From the NCBI RefSeq assembly GCF_015706575.1, contig NW_024037072.1:1307001-1371000 (forward strand): DNA of 64,000 nt, written 5' to 3'. Source of the stretch: Patiria miniata. Taxonomy: Eukaryota; Echinodermata; Asteroidea; Valvatida; Asterinidae. Below, in pieces: positions 23,987 to 35,074 of this stretch (position 1 is its first letter; every line of letters starts with the position of its first letter). The notes beneath the pieces were generated by a model. The model did not search any database. It had not been told where the DNA came from and saw nothing but the letters and a program-made list of their open reading frames with translations. The position numbers and the translations under genes were made by a program.

Positions 23987-25784
23987 CAGAGTTGTAACGA
24001 GTCACTGATTTTTGTGACTCGAGTCGACTCGAGTCATTTTAAAGAAGTGACTCGAGTCGAGTCGAGTCATTTTAAAGAAGTGACTCGAGTCAGTCATTAG
24101 GTCAAAAGGTCGAGTCGAGTCGAGTCGAGTCAAATATTTAGCTCGAGTCAATTCAAGTCACGATTATTTGAACACTATATACCAAAATGTATAAAAGGAG
24201 GCCATAAGTTTAGCCAGCGTTCGAATCCAAGAGCTTTATAATATATCGCACAAAACCAATGATAAAACAGCGTATTAGAAAATGTGTTTACAAATCTGGT
24301 TCCTGGATAGTATTTTGTGCGTTCTAGAACCATGAGATGGGAGTCTGTGACACGTTGTATATTTGTACATGACTGCTATTCGCAAAGTAAAGTGAGCATA
24401 AATTTTGCACCGTAAGTCGTTGCAAATACTTTACGCAAAGTTGCACTTTTATTTTTGGGACTCGAGTCTTATTAGCCTTCGCTCGAGTCAAGTCGAGTCT
24501 TCTGATGAGGGACTCGAGTCGAGTCAAGTCATTTGCTAGTCTAGGGGCTAGACGCTGTTCTTGTTTGCTACGCCGATAACCCGCCACAGCGGTAACCGGC
24601 CACCGCGAGAGGGCGCTATCACGACCAACCAATATCACCCACGAACCTGTCAGAACAACGTCCCACTTGCTATTGGTTGTGTAATGCTCGCGCATCAGCT
24701 TTGCCTGATATATGTAGCGCGTATTATATATGTTGCATAATTACCCGAAATATATGCTTATTCATTGTCTGATCCCCTGACGTGCCATACCGCGCCGTAT
24801 ATATCCCGCGGATTGAATCATGATGTACATGTACAATATGTGTGTATACATGCATAGAGCAATGATACATGTTATGGTGCATGTGTACGTGTGTGCTGGA
24901 ATTTACTACCTTACGGAGACATGAACACAATAGGGAACAAAAGATTGTATACGTCTCCACAAGAACATTTCTATAGATGAATACGTCTCCACAAGAATTT
25001 CACGAAATAGATATATGGATTTTACTCAAAAACTAGGAATTTCCAAGGTAGGTTGATCCGTCGCAAATGGAAGAGTTTTAGAAAAGGGATATTTAGTCCA
25101 AATTTCAGCCCAGGAAATTAATTCTGGTTAAAATAAGAGCATTTTGAAACTTCAATTTCACACTCGAAAACTTTACTACACGAGAACAAAGAAATGTCTC
25201 CACAGGAATACAAATTCCAGAATGGGTGTGCGTGTGTGCCATTTTACGAACCAAACAGCGCGAGCGTACTGCAATGCTACCCCAGGCGGGCCCGGCGCCG
25301 TACACGGCCGGCTGGCAACCCGCGGCTCGGCCGACAGCAGACAATTGCCCACTGTATGTCCGAAACTTCCAGCCTGTAGTATATAGCGAGCTACCAGACT
25401 ATTGTGCAATTTTATGGCAGATCTGTTTCGTGTGTGCGCGTGCGTGAAGAGAAAATTACATACACAATTGACGCACGCGCACTAGTTTCCCCACTTTTTC
25501 GGGGGGAAATTTAAGCAAGTACCCTAGACGTTGTTCTGACAGGTTCGTGGGTGATATTGGTTGGTCGTGATAGCGCCCTCTCGCGGTGGCCGGTTATCGC
25601 GGTGGCGGGTTATCGGCGTAGCAAACAGGAACAGTGTCTAGCCCCTAGACTAGTCATTTGCTCGCAGTGAATCGAGTCGAGTCGAGTCATTTACCCTTAG
25701 GGACTGGAGTCGAGTCGAGTCACCCAAAATTGTGACTCGAGTCGGACTCGAGTCGAGGCATTGACTCGAGTCATTACAACTCTG
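23987..25784. mobile_element. Non-autonomous hAT element
   Basis: Ends CAGAGTTGTAACGAG and, inverted, CAGAGTTGTAATGACTC, flanked by a perfect 8-bp duplication GCTTTAAA (23979-23986 and 25785-25792). CAG...CTG termini with an 8-bp TSD are hAT hallmarks. Subterminal regions are packed with the palindromic motif GACTCGAGTC on both sides, likely transposase-binding sites. No transposase frame was found. A separate long-TIR element (24533-25659) sits inside it. Confidence 0.88.
24533..25659. mobile_element. Long-TIR element nested in the hAT element (Mutator-like?)
   Basis: Inverted ends of about 125 bp begin CTAGTCTAGGGGCTAGAC and include GATAACCCGCCAC, GAGGGCGCTATCACGACC and ACAACG. The flanking direct repeat TCATTTG (extendable to AGTCATTTGCT, 11 bp) is ambiguous by a few bases. 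Long TIRs with a 7-11 bp duplication suggest a Mutator-like element. No transposase was recognised. A related right end lies at about 35.07-35.74 kb. Confidence 0.7.
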
Positions 25785-25792
25785 GCTTTAAA

Positions 25793-26640
25793 AGCTGAGA
25801 GTGTAGCGCTCCAGATGTCCCTTGCGATGTAAGTACTTGGGGAAGGATGATGACCTTGGAAACAGTCAGAAGTAATCTGGAAAAGGGGAAGGTGATCAGA
25901 GATATCAGCATAAAGTATACCTGAGGCAGAAATATTGGTGTTATTGTTGGTAAGGATATTGTCGATAAGAGTGGAGCTGTGGGGTGTGATACGAGTAGGT
26001 TTATCTATCAATGGACGAAGACCGTAGGCATAAAAAGAATTCACAAAATCCTCTGTAGGCTGATGAGTGGAATAATTCGTCAAGTCAAGATTGAAGTCAC
26101 CCATTATATAACACAGCTTCTTTTCATTCGTGATCTTGTTGAGGCAAATATCAAATGAATGGGAAAAAAATTGTGATGTGCCAGGAGCTCTGTAAACATT
26201 ACCAATGAGAAGATTACAAGCACCATCACGCTGGATCTCAATAAACACACATTCAAAGTCATCACAAGAGGACATGAGATCGTCTCTTTTGATGAAGTTC
26301 AGGTAGTCACTGACAAAAAGGGCAACTCCTCCCCCTACTCGGTTACACCGTGATGAGTGAACAAGATGGAAATTGTTCATGTGAATATAGGCAGGAGGAG
26401 TTTCTTTAAACCACGTTTCAGTGAAGCCATATACAGAGAAAGAAGAGGTAAGGGAGCAAAGGTAATCCTGGACATCAAAAAAAATGTTTACAGAGACTTC
26501 TGGTGTTTAAGTAGAAAATAGAAAAATCACCCGGTGTGTTGCTTAACTGATTAAAACCATCAGTATCATAATACGAGCAATTGTCATTATCTGCCAAACT
26601 ACCATCTTCATTAACATTAATCTAATCATCAGCACTATTT
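25793..26640 (-). pseudogene. LINE ORF2, APE-type endonuclease part
   Basis: Shows FSIFYLNTRSL at the start, GFTETWF, GGGVALFVSDYL, VFIEIQRDG, LIGNVYRAPGTS, IMGDFNLDL, ITPHSSTLIDNILTN and DISDHLPLFQ, the endonuclease motifs of APE-type LINEs including the catalytic GDFN and SDH. A frameshift near 26.4-26.5 kb separates the N-terminal start from the rest. The frame continues into the RT part across the hAT insertion. Confidence 0.9.
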
Positions 26641-27335
26641 TGGTTAAACATTCAAGCAAAATACACAAACGAATCACATAGACAACAGAAACAATTACAT
26701 TAATGTACGAGGGATTGCAATAACAAGAAAACACAAAAGAAAAGCACTTTGTAGTATAAGGAAACGTGGGCAAATGAATCGAGCTGATACGCCGAAAAAA
26801 AAACCTCAGTATGCGCCAAACTAAGTAAAAGTGAACAAAAAGAAAAAGAAAAAAATTAAGCCAGCCATGAACGAAACAACGAAAACAATAAGCTCAAAAG
26901 TAAACAGCATATGTAAAATCAACATTAAAGTAAACAAAAGTAAACTCGAAGGCCACATGATAAATGGAACAGGTACGTGTGAAGCAGCTGCACAGGCCTC
27001 AAGGAAACCCCCCCCCCCAAAAAAAAAACAAACCCACCAAAACAAATTAAAGATGAGTCACAAGCAAAAACGACATAATTAAAAAAAAGAAAGGAACTTA
27101 TGAAAATATAAACAGATCAATGAAAACGTAAGCAACTTTAATCTGCAAGGAAAACAAATAACCAAATTATGTGCGAAAATGTGTTATTAAAGATACAAAC
27201 ATGCATTGTGTGACAGGAGCGGTAACATGCATACATTGTATGTATCTTCAAACGCAGACCAGTGAGAAAATTGCAGGGTGTTTAATCATACAATGGCCTA
27301 AGAAGGGGCAGTTATTGTCGGGAAAAGACTGCTGG

Positions 27336-27935
27336 AGCACCTCCGTGACCACGCCATTTACCAGCATAGAAACGGTACTTTTTACCTTCCCGGTATGCCT
27401 TGCTCACTTCAGCCTTCCACCTACGCTTCTCCTGCAGATCTTGTCTAGTCAGGTCCTCTACGCAGAAGAAGGTCTCCTCTGATAGGGCCTGTCGCTAGTG
27501 CCGCAAGATTGCAAGCTTATCCTGGTAGCAGTTCAATTTGAAGAGAAGATGTTTGGGCTCACCAGGAATCTTGGGGCCATCACGATAGGCTCATTCAATC
27601 TTAACGTCAGTCAGATCAAACTTGTCTCGAAGAAGATTCTTGGTCAGTCTTAGGCAGTCTTCATCTTTTTCTTGTGGAAAGCCGATAACTCTGACATTGT
27701 TACGTCTGCTGAAGCGTTCGAGTTTGTTGAGCATTTCATTGTGGTCAGCCAGCTGTTGATCTATTGTACTGGCATGTTGGCACAATTTCTCCAGCTCCTT
27801 CACCTTCTTCTCAAGATCGGAAATTCTCCGGCTTTCGAATTGGATCGACTCGTTGATGTTACTCTCCATCAGGGTGATGCGCTTGTTGATGTCAGCTTGA
27901 CCTCGGTGGAGGTCGGTAAGCGCTTTTTCTGGCAA
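27336..27935 (-). pseudogene. LINE ORF1 (coiled coil + RRM-like)
   Basis: About 115 codons rich in charged heptads (RRISDLEKKVKELEKL) lead into ERFSRRNNVRVIGFPQ, the signature start of the RRM-like domain in L1-type ORF1 proteins, followed after an in-frame stop near 27590 by PGEPKHLLFKLNCYQDK and EDLTRQDLQEKRR. ORF1p is an RNA-binding chaperone of the retrotransposition complex. Position 5' of the endonuclease fits one LINE. The upstream end at about 27960 is uncertain. Confidence 0.8.
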
Positions 27936-27960
27936 AGCGTTGGAATTTCTTTATTTATTT

Positions 27961-28480
27961 ATTCCATTTCTTTACCCAGGGTATGCCCAAACAGTTTAAA
28001 ACTGGTTTCCATTTGGGCCCTGCATACAATAAATAATGACTACAAACATGTATAATTGTACAATACATTACAAATACAATAAAATTCAATACAGTGAGAT
28101 AAAACATTATTTGAATAATGCATAGGTGTTAAGCAAATATTATAAATACAATATATTTTAAAACTATTATAACCACGTGTACAGTGTGAATGCTTTACTA
28201 TAAAGTTGATTCAGTGAACACGAAAAATTTGGATCTATCTTGTAACATCAAGGAAAGAAGAAAAACAAATATTGCTGTAACTATATTGATATCTGCCCGG
28301 TGATTTTGCCCCTTTTCTCGGCATTTTGGCCCTGATGACGTTGATCCAAGTAGGCAGTAGGTGACATCAGACACTAATCGTCGGCGATTCGTAGCTGAGA
28401 CCAGGTTTAGAAGCTGGAAATTGTGATCGTATATCAAATGTTGAAGAGCCCAAAATTGTACGTCTCGTCTACATGATTAC
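27961..28480. other. AT-rich unassigned stretch
   Basis: Starts with TTTATTTATTTATTCC-type sequence that could be the reversed tail of another retroelement. No gene was recognised. Confidence 0.5.
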
Positions 28481-28482
28481 GT

Positions 28483-28531
28483 GATCGCCCGATTTGGTCC
28501 AGTAAAAACTACTGGACCAAATCGGGCGATC
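28483..28531. repeat. Perfect hairpin, 22-bp arms
   Basis: Left arm 28483-28504 (GATCGCCCGATTTGG...) and right arm 28510-28531 are exact reverse complements around the 5-base loop AAAAC. Exact pairing over 22 bp suggests recent origin. It has no neighbouring transposon border that I can define. Confidence 0.9.
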
Positions 28532-28627
28532 TATAGTTATCATTTTTCTTTTAACAGAATTCTCCATGCATTGGTATAGGTCAGACAATGCCGGCAGAAC
28601 GCAATTTTTTGGAGGGGGGGGGTAGTT

Positions 28628-28778
28628 TTGTTCATTTTCTTTTCATATTTTGGTGGGTTGACCATTGACTTTTCGAGATATTCTGTCCCAAAGAAGACGA
28701 CTCCTATTTTCCCCAAAGCGGAAAAGTTGGCACCTTGAAAAACGATCCCTCCACAACATGGCAAAATAGCATCTGGAT
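28628..28778. repeat. Fragment of MITE family B
   Basis: Matches the internal part of the family B core (TGGTGGGTTGACCATTGAC, CCCAAAGCGGAAAAG, GATCCCTCCACAACATGGC). Both termini are missing. Confidence 0.85.
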
Positions 28779-29269
28779 TGATCGCCATGGCGACCAATCA
28801 AAGTGCCCTGTGATTTGTCTGTCTGATGCCAGTCATTTTTTTCTGAATTCAAAATTCAAAACGAGGCGTGTGCGACAAGGATGTTTCTCGAATTGAAGGT
28901 GAAATTTCTCTTTTCTTCCAAAAGGTATCCACATTTGTATTTTCAATTTCCACTGAAGCCTACAGGGGCGCATCAAGCAGTTTGAGGACTGTTTTGGATG
29001 TTAAATCTGAAGATTTTGATAGGGGGTAGGAGTGAAAATGGTCAAAAGAGGTTATTGATACCGCCACGTACTTTATGATCCTAGGACCCTACTATCGACC
29101 GACCATCGCCGTTCAAAAAGGCGATTCGTAGAGTCCTATCGGACTAGTCATGGTCAGGATGTAGTGTATTCTTAGTGGTGTACTCACGACCTTACGTTTC
29201 TGGAAATTTCCTCGAATTCTGTTGTTGGGTTATCCCGATATAACAAAGTACATTGTGTTTAACTGTAGC
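28779..29269. other. Unassigned stretch
   Basis: No gene or repeat border was recognised. It contains a short inverted pair around CCGACCGACC and GGTCAGG but nothing diagnostic. Confidence 0.5.
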
Positions 29270-29365
29270 GGGTCGACTCGACTCGAGTCCCTCATCAAAA
29301 GACTCGACTCGAAATGAAGGCTAATAACACTACAGTCCCAAAAATAAAAGCAAAACTTTGCGAAC
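29270..29365 (-). repeat. Fragment of the GACTCGAGTC hAT family
   Basis: Inverted relative to 24430-24530: the GACTCGAGTCCCTCATC block is followed by GAAGGCTAATAA and CCCAAAAATAAAAGCAAAACTTTGCG-type sequence. No terminus is preserved. A further degenerate GACTCGA cluster at 33330-33430 may be another part. Confidence 0.75.
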
Positions 29366-29421
29366 AATATTAAGGGGAGGGGGAGACAAAATGAATCTGG
29401 CAGTTTACGTCAGACCATAGC

Positions 29422-29797
29422 CAGGGGCGGATCCAGGAATTTTCGCGGGGAGGGGGGGGGGGTTTCATCAGCAAAAAAAAAAAAAAAAAAATTCTCCGGA
29501 CTCTTGGCCTCCGTAAAATCAAAAACTGGGTGGGGTGGGTGGGGGGGGGGGGGGGGGGGGGGGGGGTACCATATTTCAATAGGGGGCGCTGTTCAAATCC
29601 GACAATTATTAACACTAGATTACAGAATGGTGTGCCGTATTTTGAACAGGCAGACATTATACCAGTGTATTTTTTTTGTGCTTGACACAGCAGGGGGGGG
29701 GGGTTTCTACTTATTTTTTTAGGAATTTGTATGAAGTTTTTTTTTTTGGACAGAGCTGGGTTTTATTTTAACCCCCCCCCCCCCGGATCCGCGCCTG
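29422..29797. mobile_element. CAGGGGCGGATCC hAT-like MITE
   Basis: Ends CAGGGGCGGATCCAGG and GGATCCGCGCCTG are inverted repeats. ATAGC occurs directly beside both ends (before 29422 and from 29798), a partial target duplication. The interior is dominated by poly-G and poly-C expansions. CAGGGGCGGATCC termini recur in animal hAT MITEs. Non-coding. Confidence 0.7.
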
Positions 29798-29934
29798 ATA
29801 GCCCTGCTTGTATTATTTGCACATGACAATTAACATTGCGGGTCTGTCATACTTTTACTAAAATATAAAAATAAACACGGGACCAAGAATTGCGAGAGGA
29901 ACCCTATATGTTATTTGTCCCCTCCCCCCTACTT

Positions 29935-30060
29935 TTTTAACCCTGAATAAATATTGCAGCCTACAGTTTGATTTTATCATAACTCAGGATAGCTGATTCA
30001 ATGAATCCAAACTCAAAAATGATGTTTAAAAGATGATCTATTGCTAAAAAAAAATTGCCT
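29935..30060 (-). repeat. Inverted fragment of repeat A
   Basis: Reverse-complement similarity to 3540-3645 / 31000-31095 (TTGAGTAATTGAATCAGCT, ATCATTATCGTAGGCTACA). Diverged and truncated. Confidence 0.6.
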
Positions 30061-30379
30061 TCAATTTGCCAGATATTGCCTTAAATCGCAGACAGAGCAA
30101 ATAGAATCCACATTTCCGTTGCCCGCCACGCTTGTACGGTTTCTCGCCGCGCGCTCGCATTACTTTTCACGCACATTATGCCCCCCCCCCTCCATGGGCT
30201 GCGCTTCGGCGTGACTGTACAACTTACCTTCACCATTTACTGCTTGTTAGATTTCACGACCCTCCCCCCTTTGGAAAAGCTGAATCGGAACTGGAACCGT
30301 TGATATTTTATACAAGCTGATTAACCCGATCATAGATCGGGTAGGGCGTAGTGTTGGGGATGAAAATATGGGGAGTTAA

Positions 30380-30892
30380 AGGGAAAATACAACATTTGCA
30401 AACATCAAAAACTAAAACTACCAATCATTTTGAAATACCTTGCTGGACTGTTAGTGAATGACAGTGTAAAGCATCCTGTAAAATCATGGCACCTGGTATA
30501 CTGTCATTTTCAAGAAAAGTGGTATTTTTGTATCTATTTCCAACGCTGATCGTCCGATCAGCGTTGGAAACAACTGGCTTTTTTTCAAATACTGGCCCCA
30601 ACTGACCATCACACTTGTTTGCAATCGATTACAAACCTATGAACGGGTACGAGCCAGCTAGACTGGTTCCCTGACCTTACAATTCCCCAATGTATGTAAA
30701 CTGCTCTGTTTCTTCTTATATGGAGTCAGGGAACCAGACTACAGGAAATTGATCGTTTTTCTTGGTTTTTATAGCATTTTCGAACCCAAAACCTCAAAAA
30801 AGTCAGTGTAACTATATTTGCTATATATTTCCAACCCCCCAATTCCATCCATTTCTGAAAATTACAGCAAAAGCAAAGGATGTATATTCCCT
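30380..30892. mobile_element. TTAA-flanked element nested in repeat A copy 2
   Basis: Termini AGGGAAAATACA and TATATTCCCT are inverted repeats. TTAA flanks both sides (30376-30379 and 30893-30896), and copy 1 of repeat A has the single TTAA empty site at 3445-3448. A TTAA target with short TIRs fits piggyBac or Kolobok non-autonomous elements. It contains a 34-bp near-perfect palindrome (30537-30570) and another hairpin (30659-30739). Confidence 0.85.
30537..30570. repeat. Palindrome with 16-bp arms
   Basis: TTTCCAACGCTGATCG, two bases TC, then the exact reverse complement. It lies inside the nested TTAA element. Confidence 0.92.
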
Positions 30893-31534
30893 TTAAATGT
30901 AAATGGGGGATATAGTTGAGGAGACATGCAGTTACAGAAAAGCAATTTCTGTGGTGTGATCTGAGGCAATTTCTGACCACTAAAACCAATTTCAGCAAAA
31001 GATCATCTTTTAAAGTTTTGAGTTTGGAGTAATTGAATCAGCTACATGTATTCTGAGCAATAGAATCATTATTGTAGGCTACAATTTTTATTCGGGGAAG
31101 AAAAAGTGTGGGGGACCATACAATGTCCCCCGCTTTAAAATGTGGGTGGAGGGGGGGGGGGTTCCCCGTCCCCCGTTGATTTACGCACATGATAATTATT
31201 TACCATGGCAACTGTCTGTAAATGTTCCCGTTGGTCTGTTAAATTGGCATTTTGTGAGGCAGTCGCATTTGGAAAACGTAGTGAAAAGGTTACCGTAGTA
31301 CACAGGCGAAGGCTGATTGTACAGTTTTGACAATAAATCATAATGCAATAAAACGTGAAGGTGTCATTTGAAATGAAAATGTTGAGTGTTTCCGGTCTGA
31401 ATCATGGAGGAAGGTCATAATTAAGTTTCAGTATTGGACTCTTCAACAAACGTAAACTTTGAACCTCTTACAATTTGCGACACTGTCTGCGTGGAAAAAG
31501 TCGATTCAACTGTTATTCAAGTTGGTTCAACCAT

Positions 31535-32527
31535 CTATATCAGAGAAAGTTTTTATCGGCCTCCGAGAAAAGTTTGCTCCTGAAAGGATCCGAGACCGCG
31601 GTCTTCCGCGACGCCAAAATCGCTCCACGTCCGTGGAAAAATGTGGAGGGTGTCTTTCGCCGGATCGGACACTTTTCGTCGATTTTTTTTGTGACTGCGT
31701 TAAAAATCGCGATATTTGAAGAAATGCATCGATCCTTCGTTGATCACAAACAGGCCCCCGAAATTATAACGCGACACTGAATTATACGTGGCGGGCAGCG
31801 AACTAACAAAGCTCAGCCTTGGTGGAAGCATGGAGCTGTATTAACACACGATGGAAGCAACAGGGCACTCTATCACGTCACATGCTTGTGCTTCAAATAG
31901 CGAGCACCGTAGACTCAACCTCGTTTCCAGGGTGTGGAGCAGGCTGCAGTACGCGTTGCCATCGACGGTTTTACGCATAGCCCGGAAATACTACGCAGTG
32001 TAGACTTTCGATTGGTCAGACCGCGCAAGGCATACTAATGTGTAATCCTTCTGAGTATTCGTTGCACTCAGCGCAGGGGCGGCAAGCAAAGCATATGAAA
32101 GAATAGGGACACTTGATGGCCACGCACCATGGACAAAAAATATTTTATCAAGGTCACCCCATACTACCGTTTGGTGAACACTTTTGTAGAACGGCCAAGT
32201 AGAACACGTGAACGGAATCCCTACGTTGAAGCCGCTGACCTCGCACAGTCTAGACTCGCAGAAAAGCCAGCACAGAGGGAGGCCAGGCAGTCAACGTGAA
32301 AGCGCACACGACGGCAAATTCCTGTGCAAAACGCAGTCACGAAAAATCGATCGCCGGTCCGTACGGGAAAATTAGGACGACCCGAAGTGTCCGACCCGGC
32401 GGAAGACACCCTCCGCATTTTTCTACGGACATGGAGCGATTTTGGCGCTGTGGGAGCCCGCGGTCTCGAATCCTTTCAGGAGCAAACATCGTCTCGGAGG
32501 CCGAGTAAATCTCTCTTATATATATAG
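31535..32527. mobile_element. TIR element inside repeat A (copy 2)
   Basis: Inverted ends of about 170 bp: both read CCGAGA...TTTGCTCCTGAAAGGAT-CCGAGACCGCGG, CAAAATCGCTCCA and GGAGGGTGTC towards the interior. Same family as 4110-5008. No transposase. Confidence 0.8.
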
Positions 32528-32553
32528 ATTGTGCTTCGGCACATATACTCCTA

Positions 32554-33244
32554 TAATTTAGTTGAGTATGTATGGGGGACCCCCGTGCACCCTCCCCCCG
32601 AACTAACTTTCACATATTTTTGTGGGTGCCTTTTAGGGTCCTAAAACACATTTTGGATGTTAACAGTAAACAAAAATCCGATGCGATGGAGATATCCAAG
32701 ATGGCGGCCAATATGGCCGTCAAAATTGGTACCAACTGGAAAAAAAGACATAATATCAGCCAAATAATGTGATAAAAGCATAAAAAAGTTAGTTATATGT
32801 TTGAGACCCTAAAAAACTCATTTATGGTATTTTTTTGCTGTTATGCTTCAAATTCAAGAAGGCGGCCGATTTGGTGGCCAATATGGCCGCCATATTGGTA
32901 AAAATTGGAAAAAGTCACATATCAGACTAATAGTATGATAAATCATAAATAAAATTGTAAAATATGATTTTGACACTCTCAAATTCATTTCAGGTATCTC
33001 TTTTGGCTATCATGCTTCCAATTCATGATGATGGCCAGGATGGTGGCCAATATGGCCGCCAAAATGGTAAACAAAATCGACAAAAAAGTCATATCAGCCA
33101 CAAAATGTGATAAAAGCATCAATAAAATTGTTAGTTATATGTTTAAAGCACCCAACAAAAATTGGTGAAAGTTAGTTGGGGGGGGGGGGGGCGGGGGGGG
33201 GGGGGGTGCACGGGTGGGGTCCCCCATATATGCTCCCCTAATTA
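32554..33244. mobile_element. TIR element with internal ~160-bp tandem repeats
   Basis: Inverted ends of about 90 bp (TATGGGGGACCCCCGTGCAC... and, inverted, ATATGGGGGACCCC...), with G/C runs and AACTAACTTTCAC. Between them are three diverged tandem units of about 160 bp, each with AAGATGGCGGCCAATATGGCC-type sequence followed by CATATCAGCC and GTGATAAAAGCAT. Non-coding and non-autonomous. Superfamily unknown. Confidence 0.75.
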
Positions 33245-34340
33245 GACCTACAAAAAACTTGACACACATACATCAGACAGACATCAGACCTATAGCGTGG
33301 GATATTTCAATATTGGGCAGTATTCAAATATTCGTGACTCGAATAGACTCTAAATATTTTACTCTACTCGACTCGATTCGACTACACGTACACTGTGACT
33401 CGACTCGACTTAAACTTGACCTAACGACTCTTAATGACTCTGACTGGTTGTTATGAATTAATGGGCTACGGTTTTCCAAGAAGAAATTATAGTCTCTGGG
33501 TTGGAGTATGTACTGTGTATTTTGTTCCTTGTTGAGCATCGTTTTCTGCGCAACCTAAACACCTGTGAGAGTTCTGAGTATAGGCCCCCCTTTTAAAAGT
33601 ATTTTGAAGTACGGGCAATTCGCACTGTTGGCTAAGGGAATTTCAATACAGGGGTGCACCCGTACGTGTGAACTATGACGATTGCATAGTGCGCTGCTAT
33701 GGAACGCCAAAGCGGCAAGAAACTCCGATCAACACAAAGTAATTATTCAGCTGGAAGGGCGCCACCAGGGTCACAATTTTTAATGTTTTGAAAAAATTCA
33801 AACTTCTAAATAAAATTGAATTTCTTTTGTATGCGCCCCCTTCCCCGAAGCCAAATCCTGGGTGCGCCATTGTTATAGTAAGAGTCTTGTTAGACCACAT
33901 CAGCCCTCAACATGAGAAATTCGCAAACCAAGAATAATTGTAGAAACTTTGGAACAGAAAAGTAAGCTGTGTTAGTGCATTGCTAATGTAAAGTCTATGA
34001 ATTGACCCATTTGTAACATACCGACTGTAAAAAAATTGTCATAAAGTTGTAAATTTGGAAGTTTTTAGTGTATTCTGATTGACGAAGACGTGCTTTATCA
34101 AGTCATTTTCATTTTGCTGATTTTCGGAATGATAAATAAAAAAATTGGGTCAAATGTCACGGTGACATATTAAAGGTCACGGTGACCTTTTTTTCACAAA
34201 ATGTGTTTTTGACAAAACAATTGATTTAAGCCTGTAATTCTCACTATTTTAATACCAAATGTGCATATATTTGATGAAAATTGGCATCGTTATGACATAT
34301 TTGTTCCAAAAGGGTGGTACATTGTATTTTTATTAATACA
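33245..34340. other. Unassigned stretch
   Basis: Apart from a degenerate GACTCGA-rich patch (33330-33430) related to the hAT subterminal motif, no gene or border was recognised. Confidence 0.5.
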
Positions 34341-34620
34341 GGACCAAGCCCAGTCTAATGTGGCTTTCGCGACCTGGGTTCGCATTCATGAGCACCCTAC
34401 TGAGATAATAGCTTCTCAATCAGCTAACGACCATAAATGATGTTCGTACATATGGTGGCAGTACATGGTTTGTCCTTGATCATACCGTGGAGCCTTTTTT
34501 TTTTTTATAGCTCCATGATCATACAGTCAGGCTATCCCAATTAATTTGAGTGACGAGTGACGAACCAGTGCTGGAGAGCTACCTACATCTAAGAAAGCCA
34601 CATCAGACTGGGCTTGGTCC
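34341..34620. mobile_element. 280-bp MITE
   Basis: Inverted ends GGACCAAGCCCAGTCTAATG... and GGACCAAGCCCAGTCTGATG... (right end read on minus) pair over about 28 bp, including GTGGCTTTC. No convincing target duplication. Non-coding. Confidence 0.8.
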
Positions 34621-35074
34621 AGCCATGATACAGTAAAATGTACATTTTTTGTGTGGTTCCTGCCCTGAGCACAGAGTAGGTCAGATCGGGCTAACGGTTT
34701 TTATTGCTCATCGGGACCTACATCAAGCACAGCAATTTGTATCAAAATCGGAAGAGCTAAGGTAAGTGAGTTTGTTTCTGCATTCAGTCGGGGGCGTTGA
34801 ACAATAGAGGACAATTAATAGGGTCCCAATTCCCGAAGGGTCCCCAATTTACGATCGTGTACAAAACATATGGGAGGTCTTTTAAAAAGTTTCGAGTACA
34901 AACAAAAGAGGGGCAATAGGGGGTTCCGGATAGCAAACAATTATATACTTGCGTGCGTTGGTCTGATATTGGAATGACCCAATGCAATACAAGATGCAGC
35001 AAGACCTTTGTACATCTTCACTGGTCAGCTCTGTTGCTGTGTGTAGTATGTGTAGGACTGAAAATGGACCGTAA
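34621..35074. other. Unassigned stretch
   Basis: No gene or terminus was recognised. Confidence 0.45.

Larger units (their letters stand above)
20340..27960 (-). mobile_element. CR1/L2-like LINE, minus strand, with nested insertions
   Basis: An old non-LTR retrotransposon. ORF1 lies at about 27.3-27.9 kb and ORF2 at 26.6-20.7 kb (APE endonuclease, then reverse transcriptase), with a probable 3' UTR to about 20.34 kb. It is interrupted by a solo LTR (21354-22027), a MITE (22041-22497) and a hAT element (23987-25784). Each is flanked by target repeats, and the LINE reading frame runs on correctly across each. ORF1 has an in-frame stop and ORF2 has stops and frameshifts, so it is dead. Confidence 0.9.
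30313..32527. repeat. Interspersed repeat A, copy 2
   Basis: Same left start (ACAAGCTGATTAACCC plus the CCCGATC/GATCGGG hairpin) and right end (CTCTTATATATATAG) as 3382-5008. It is larger because of a 513-bp nested TTAA-flanked insertion. Its inner TIRs (31535-32527) are better preserved than in copy 1. Confidence 0.85.

Noticed and set aside
29504-29722. Glycine-rich protein
   Set aside because: Translation of a poly-G run inside a hAT-like MITE.
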